DNA from: Oscillospiraceae bacterium
GTDB taxonomy: Bacteria; Bacillota_A; Clostridia; Oscillospirales; Oscillospiraceae
DNA: 64,000 bases
Assembly: GCA_017408725.1 (NCBI GenBank)
Contig: JAFQUA010000031.1
Location: 55,529 to 119,528, forward strand
Direction: 5' to 3'
This document shows positions 62,480 through 64,000 of the stretch, piece after piece; the stretch's first letter is position 1; every line of letters begins with the position of its first letter. The notes beneath the pieces are model-generated. The model was given only the letters and a program-made list of their open reading frames with translations. It searched no databases and was not told the DNA's origin. Position numbers and translations under genes: made by a program.

Positions 62480-63745
62480 TCAGCACTCCTTCGTGATATA
62501 TTCCTTCAATCTGCCGTACAAAATGGGGTCAACAATGGTTTCCACCGCAATTCCTTCCGCAGTATACTCAACATTCAGCACCTGCGCATTGGAATGCAGG
62601 GTATCCACCATACCACCCTTGGAATAAGGCAATGTTATGATCACATGATGGCGGCTGTGCCCCAGCGCTTTTTCAATAGCCGAAAGAAGCCGGTCCATTC
62701 CGTCGCCGGTTGCCGCAGAAATTCTGACCACATCTTCCCCAACGGGAATGTCGGTAATCTCCACCAGATCCGCCTTGTTATAGCATTGCAGTACCGGGAT
62801 CCCTGGTTTGGCAAGCTGGGTGATGAGTTTGTCCACCACCTCGATATGCTCCTGCCGGTTCTCGTCGGAAGCATCGATCACATGCAGCAGCAGATCCGCA
62901 TATTCCAGTTCCTCCAGCGTTGCCCGGAAGGCATCCACCAGATGGTGGGGAAGCTTCGCGATAAAGCCAACGGTATCCGTCAGCACCACATCCAGATTGT
63001 CGGAAACCGTCAACTGGCGGGATGTGGTATCTAGCGTATCGAAAAGGCGATTATTTGCGGGAATGTCCGCGCCGGTCAATTGATTCAACAGAGTGGATTT
63101 TCCGGCATTGGTATAGCCTACGATGGCAACCACTGGAACAGAATTTTTCATTCTGCGCTCCCGCTGAACACCGCGAACCTGCCGCACCTGCTCAATTTCA
63201 GATTGCAATCGGGCAATCCGTTCCCGGATGTGGCGACGGTCGGATTCCAGCTTGGTCTCACCAGGACCACGAGTGCCAATACCGCCGCCCTGACGGGAAA
63301 GGCTGGCACCCATACCGGAAAGCCGGGGCAGCAGATACTGGTATTGGGCTAGCTCAACCTGCAGTCTGCCTTCCTTGGTTTTTGCTCGTTGAGCAAAAAT
63401 ATCAAGGATCAATGCGCTTCTATCCAGAACCGTAACACCGATAATGTCCTCCAGTGCCCGGATATTTCCCGGGGAAAGCTCATTATCAAAAACCACCATA
63501 TTGGAATCGGTGGCTTCCACAAGCATACGAACCTCCTGGGCCTTACCCTCACCGATAAAGCTGTGAGGATCGGGCGTATGGCGGTTCTGCAGAATTTTTC
63601 CGGTACAGAAACCGCCGGCAGTTTCCAGCAGTGCTTCCAATTCCTCCAGTGTTTCGTCCGTTGCTGTTTGTTCTTTTTTAAAGCAGTCCGCATTCAGTCC
63701 AACCAGAACCGCCCGCTCCTGCCGTGTTTCAAAATTGGATTCCAT
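62480..63745 (-). CDS. hflX: Ribosome-associated GTPase HflX
   Basis: HflX splits stalled ribosomes under stress. The 421-residue protein has the N-terminal HflX domain with the helical segment ending in SRQGGGIGTRGPGETKLE, then the GTPase domain with G1 VGYTNAGKSTLL, G3 DTVGFI and G4 NKADL. It has its own promoter and is the first gene of the hflX-yigZ-dgt group. Confidence 0.96.
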   Translation of the reverse strand: MESNFETRQERAVLVGLNADCFKKEQTATDETLEELEALLETAGGFCTGKILQNRHTPDPHSFIGEGKAQEVRMLVEATDSNMVVFDNELSPGNIRALEDIIGVTVLDRSALILDIFAQRAKTKEGRLQVELAQYQYLLPRLSGMGASLSRQGGGIGTRGPGETKLESDRRHIRERIARLQSEIEQVRQVRGVQRERRMKNSVPVVAIVGYTNAGKSTLLNQLTGADIPANNRLFDTLDTTSRQLTVSDNLDVVLTDTVGFIAKLPHHLVDAFRATLEELEYADLLLHVIDASDENRQEHIEVVDKLITQLAKPGIPVLQCYNKADLVEITDIPVGEDVVRISAATGDGMDRLLSAIEKALGHSRHHVIITLPYSKGGMVDTLHSNAQVLNVEYTAEGIAVETIVDPILYGRLKEYITKEC

Positions 63746-63773
63746 AGTTCCTCCGTATCATGCATTTTATTGA

Positions 63774-63802
63774 TTATACCATATCATACGCAGTACGGAC
63801 AA
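63774..63802 (-). promoter_or_regulatory. Promoter of the hflX operon
   Basis: -35 TTGTCC (63797-63802), 17-base spacer and -10 TATAAT (63774-63779) on the minus strand. Confidence 0.75.
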
Positions 63803-63825
63803 TCTTTACGACAAAAAAATACAAA

Positions 63826-63857
63826 AAGTCCGCACCACGGAAACGCAGTGCGGACTT
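63826..63857 (-). terminator. Terminator of rpmE
   Basis: AAGTCCGCAC pairs with GTGCGGACTT around a 12-base loop and is followed by TTTTTG and further T runs on the minus strand, 5 bases after the rpmE stop. Confidence 0.85.
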
Positions 63858-63862
63858 CGCTC

Positions 63863-64000
63863 TTACTTCAGGCCGAAACGCTTGTTGAAACGATCAACAC
63901 GTCCACCGGTGTCAACCAGCTTCTGCTTGCCGGTATAGAAAGGGTGGCACTTGGAGCAGATTTCAACGCGGATGTCCTTCTTGGTGGAGCCGGTCGTAAA
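63863..64000 (-). CDS. rpmE: 50S ribosomal protein L31, C-terminal part
   Basis: The last 45 codons of L31 are inside the window; the start lies beyond the right edge. Visible features are [19 protein letters not shown], with the C-x2-C pair of the zinc-binding form (the other cysteine is out of view), and the ending [14 protein letters not shown]. The zinc form suggests the standard rather than the zinc-starvation paralogue. Confidence 0.93.
   Translation of the reverse strand, partial: FTTGSTKKDIRVEICSKCHPFYTGKQKLVDTGGRVDRFNKRFGLK

Overview
The window is about 50% GC and reads as a chromosomal segment of a spore-forming, strictly anaerobic member of the Bacillota, class Clostridia, most likely the Oscillospirales (Ruminococcaceae/Oscillospiraceae type of gut bacterium). 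The reasons are the spmA-spmB pair, an AbrB/SpoVT regulator, a two-cluster ferredoxin, an IspH-ribosomal protein S1 fusion, a CD1247-type acidic zinc-ribbon protein next to efp, and a division cluster without ftsA. This placement is an inference from gene content. No phage, transposase, integrase gene or CRISPR array is visible.

Layout. 1-835: end of an ABC-2 type exporter operon. 950-1746: a five-gene tRNA operon (Val-Asp-Phe-Gly-Cys, minus strand) followed by a small structured repeat that ends in a copy of the tRNA-Cys 3' end. 1822-3446: hslO and a methyltransferase. 3503-16277: a dcw cell-wall and division cluster (mraZ, rsmH, ftsL, pbp, murE, murF, mraY, ftsW, murG, ftsQ, ftsZ) without murC, murD or ftsA. 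16365-18689: a ClpC-type ATPase. 18850-20641: ferredoxin, a TrmN6-like methyltransferase and rsmI. 20683-25719: abrB, spmAB, a CD1247 protein, efp, an M24 peptidase, yqeG and an unrecognised gene. 25836-43532: a large amino-acid block on the minus strand, argGHCJBDF-proBA followed by yerC-hisZGDCBHAF-hisIE, with complete or near-complete arginine, proline and histidine pathways. 43760-44080: tRNA-Thr followed by a second copy of the small structured repeat, this time ending in a copy of the tRNA-Thr 3' end. 44081-48096: glmS, a dprA-like gene and a DEAD-box helicase. 48281-52440: a plus-strand operon of thymidylate kinase, DJ-1, mltG, U32 peptidase and a small membrane protein. 52475-54404: UPF0210, ACT-domain and Dabb proteins. 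54473-60779: dnaG, two adjacent sigma-70 family genes, cmk and the ispH-S1 fusion, overlapping or nearly so. 60820-63745: hflX, a YigZ protein and a dGTPase-like gene. 63863-64000: the 3' part of rpmE.

Two things stand out. First, the two tRNA-linked elements share a core of about 90 bases with three hairpins (with a compensatory change in one), and each core is flanked by sequence taken from its own tRNA: an inverted copy of the T-arm on one side and a direct copy from T-loop C56 to the 3' end on the other. Second, the position normally held by rpoD after dnaG is occupied by two sigma-like genes. One keeps the DNA-binding regions but has no region 1.1. The other has an extra N-terminal domain and core-binding region 2 but has lost the recognisable promoter-contacting residues. 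They may work as a pair.

All functional statements rest on recognising families by eye. No database search was possible.
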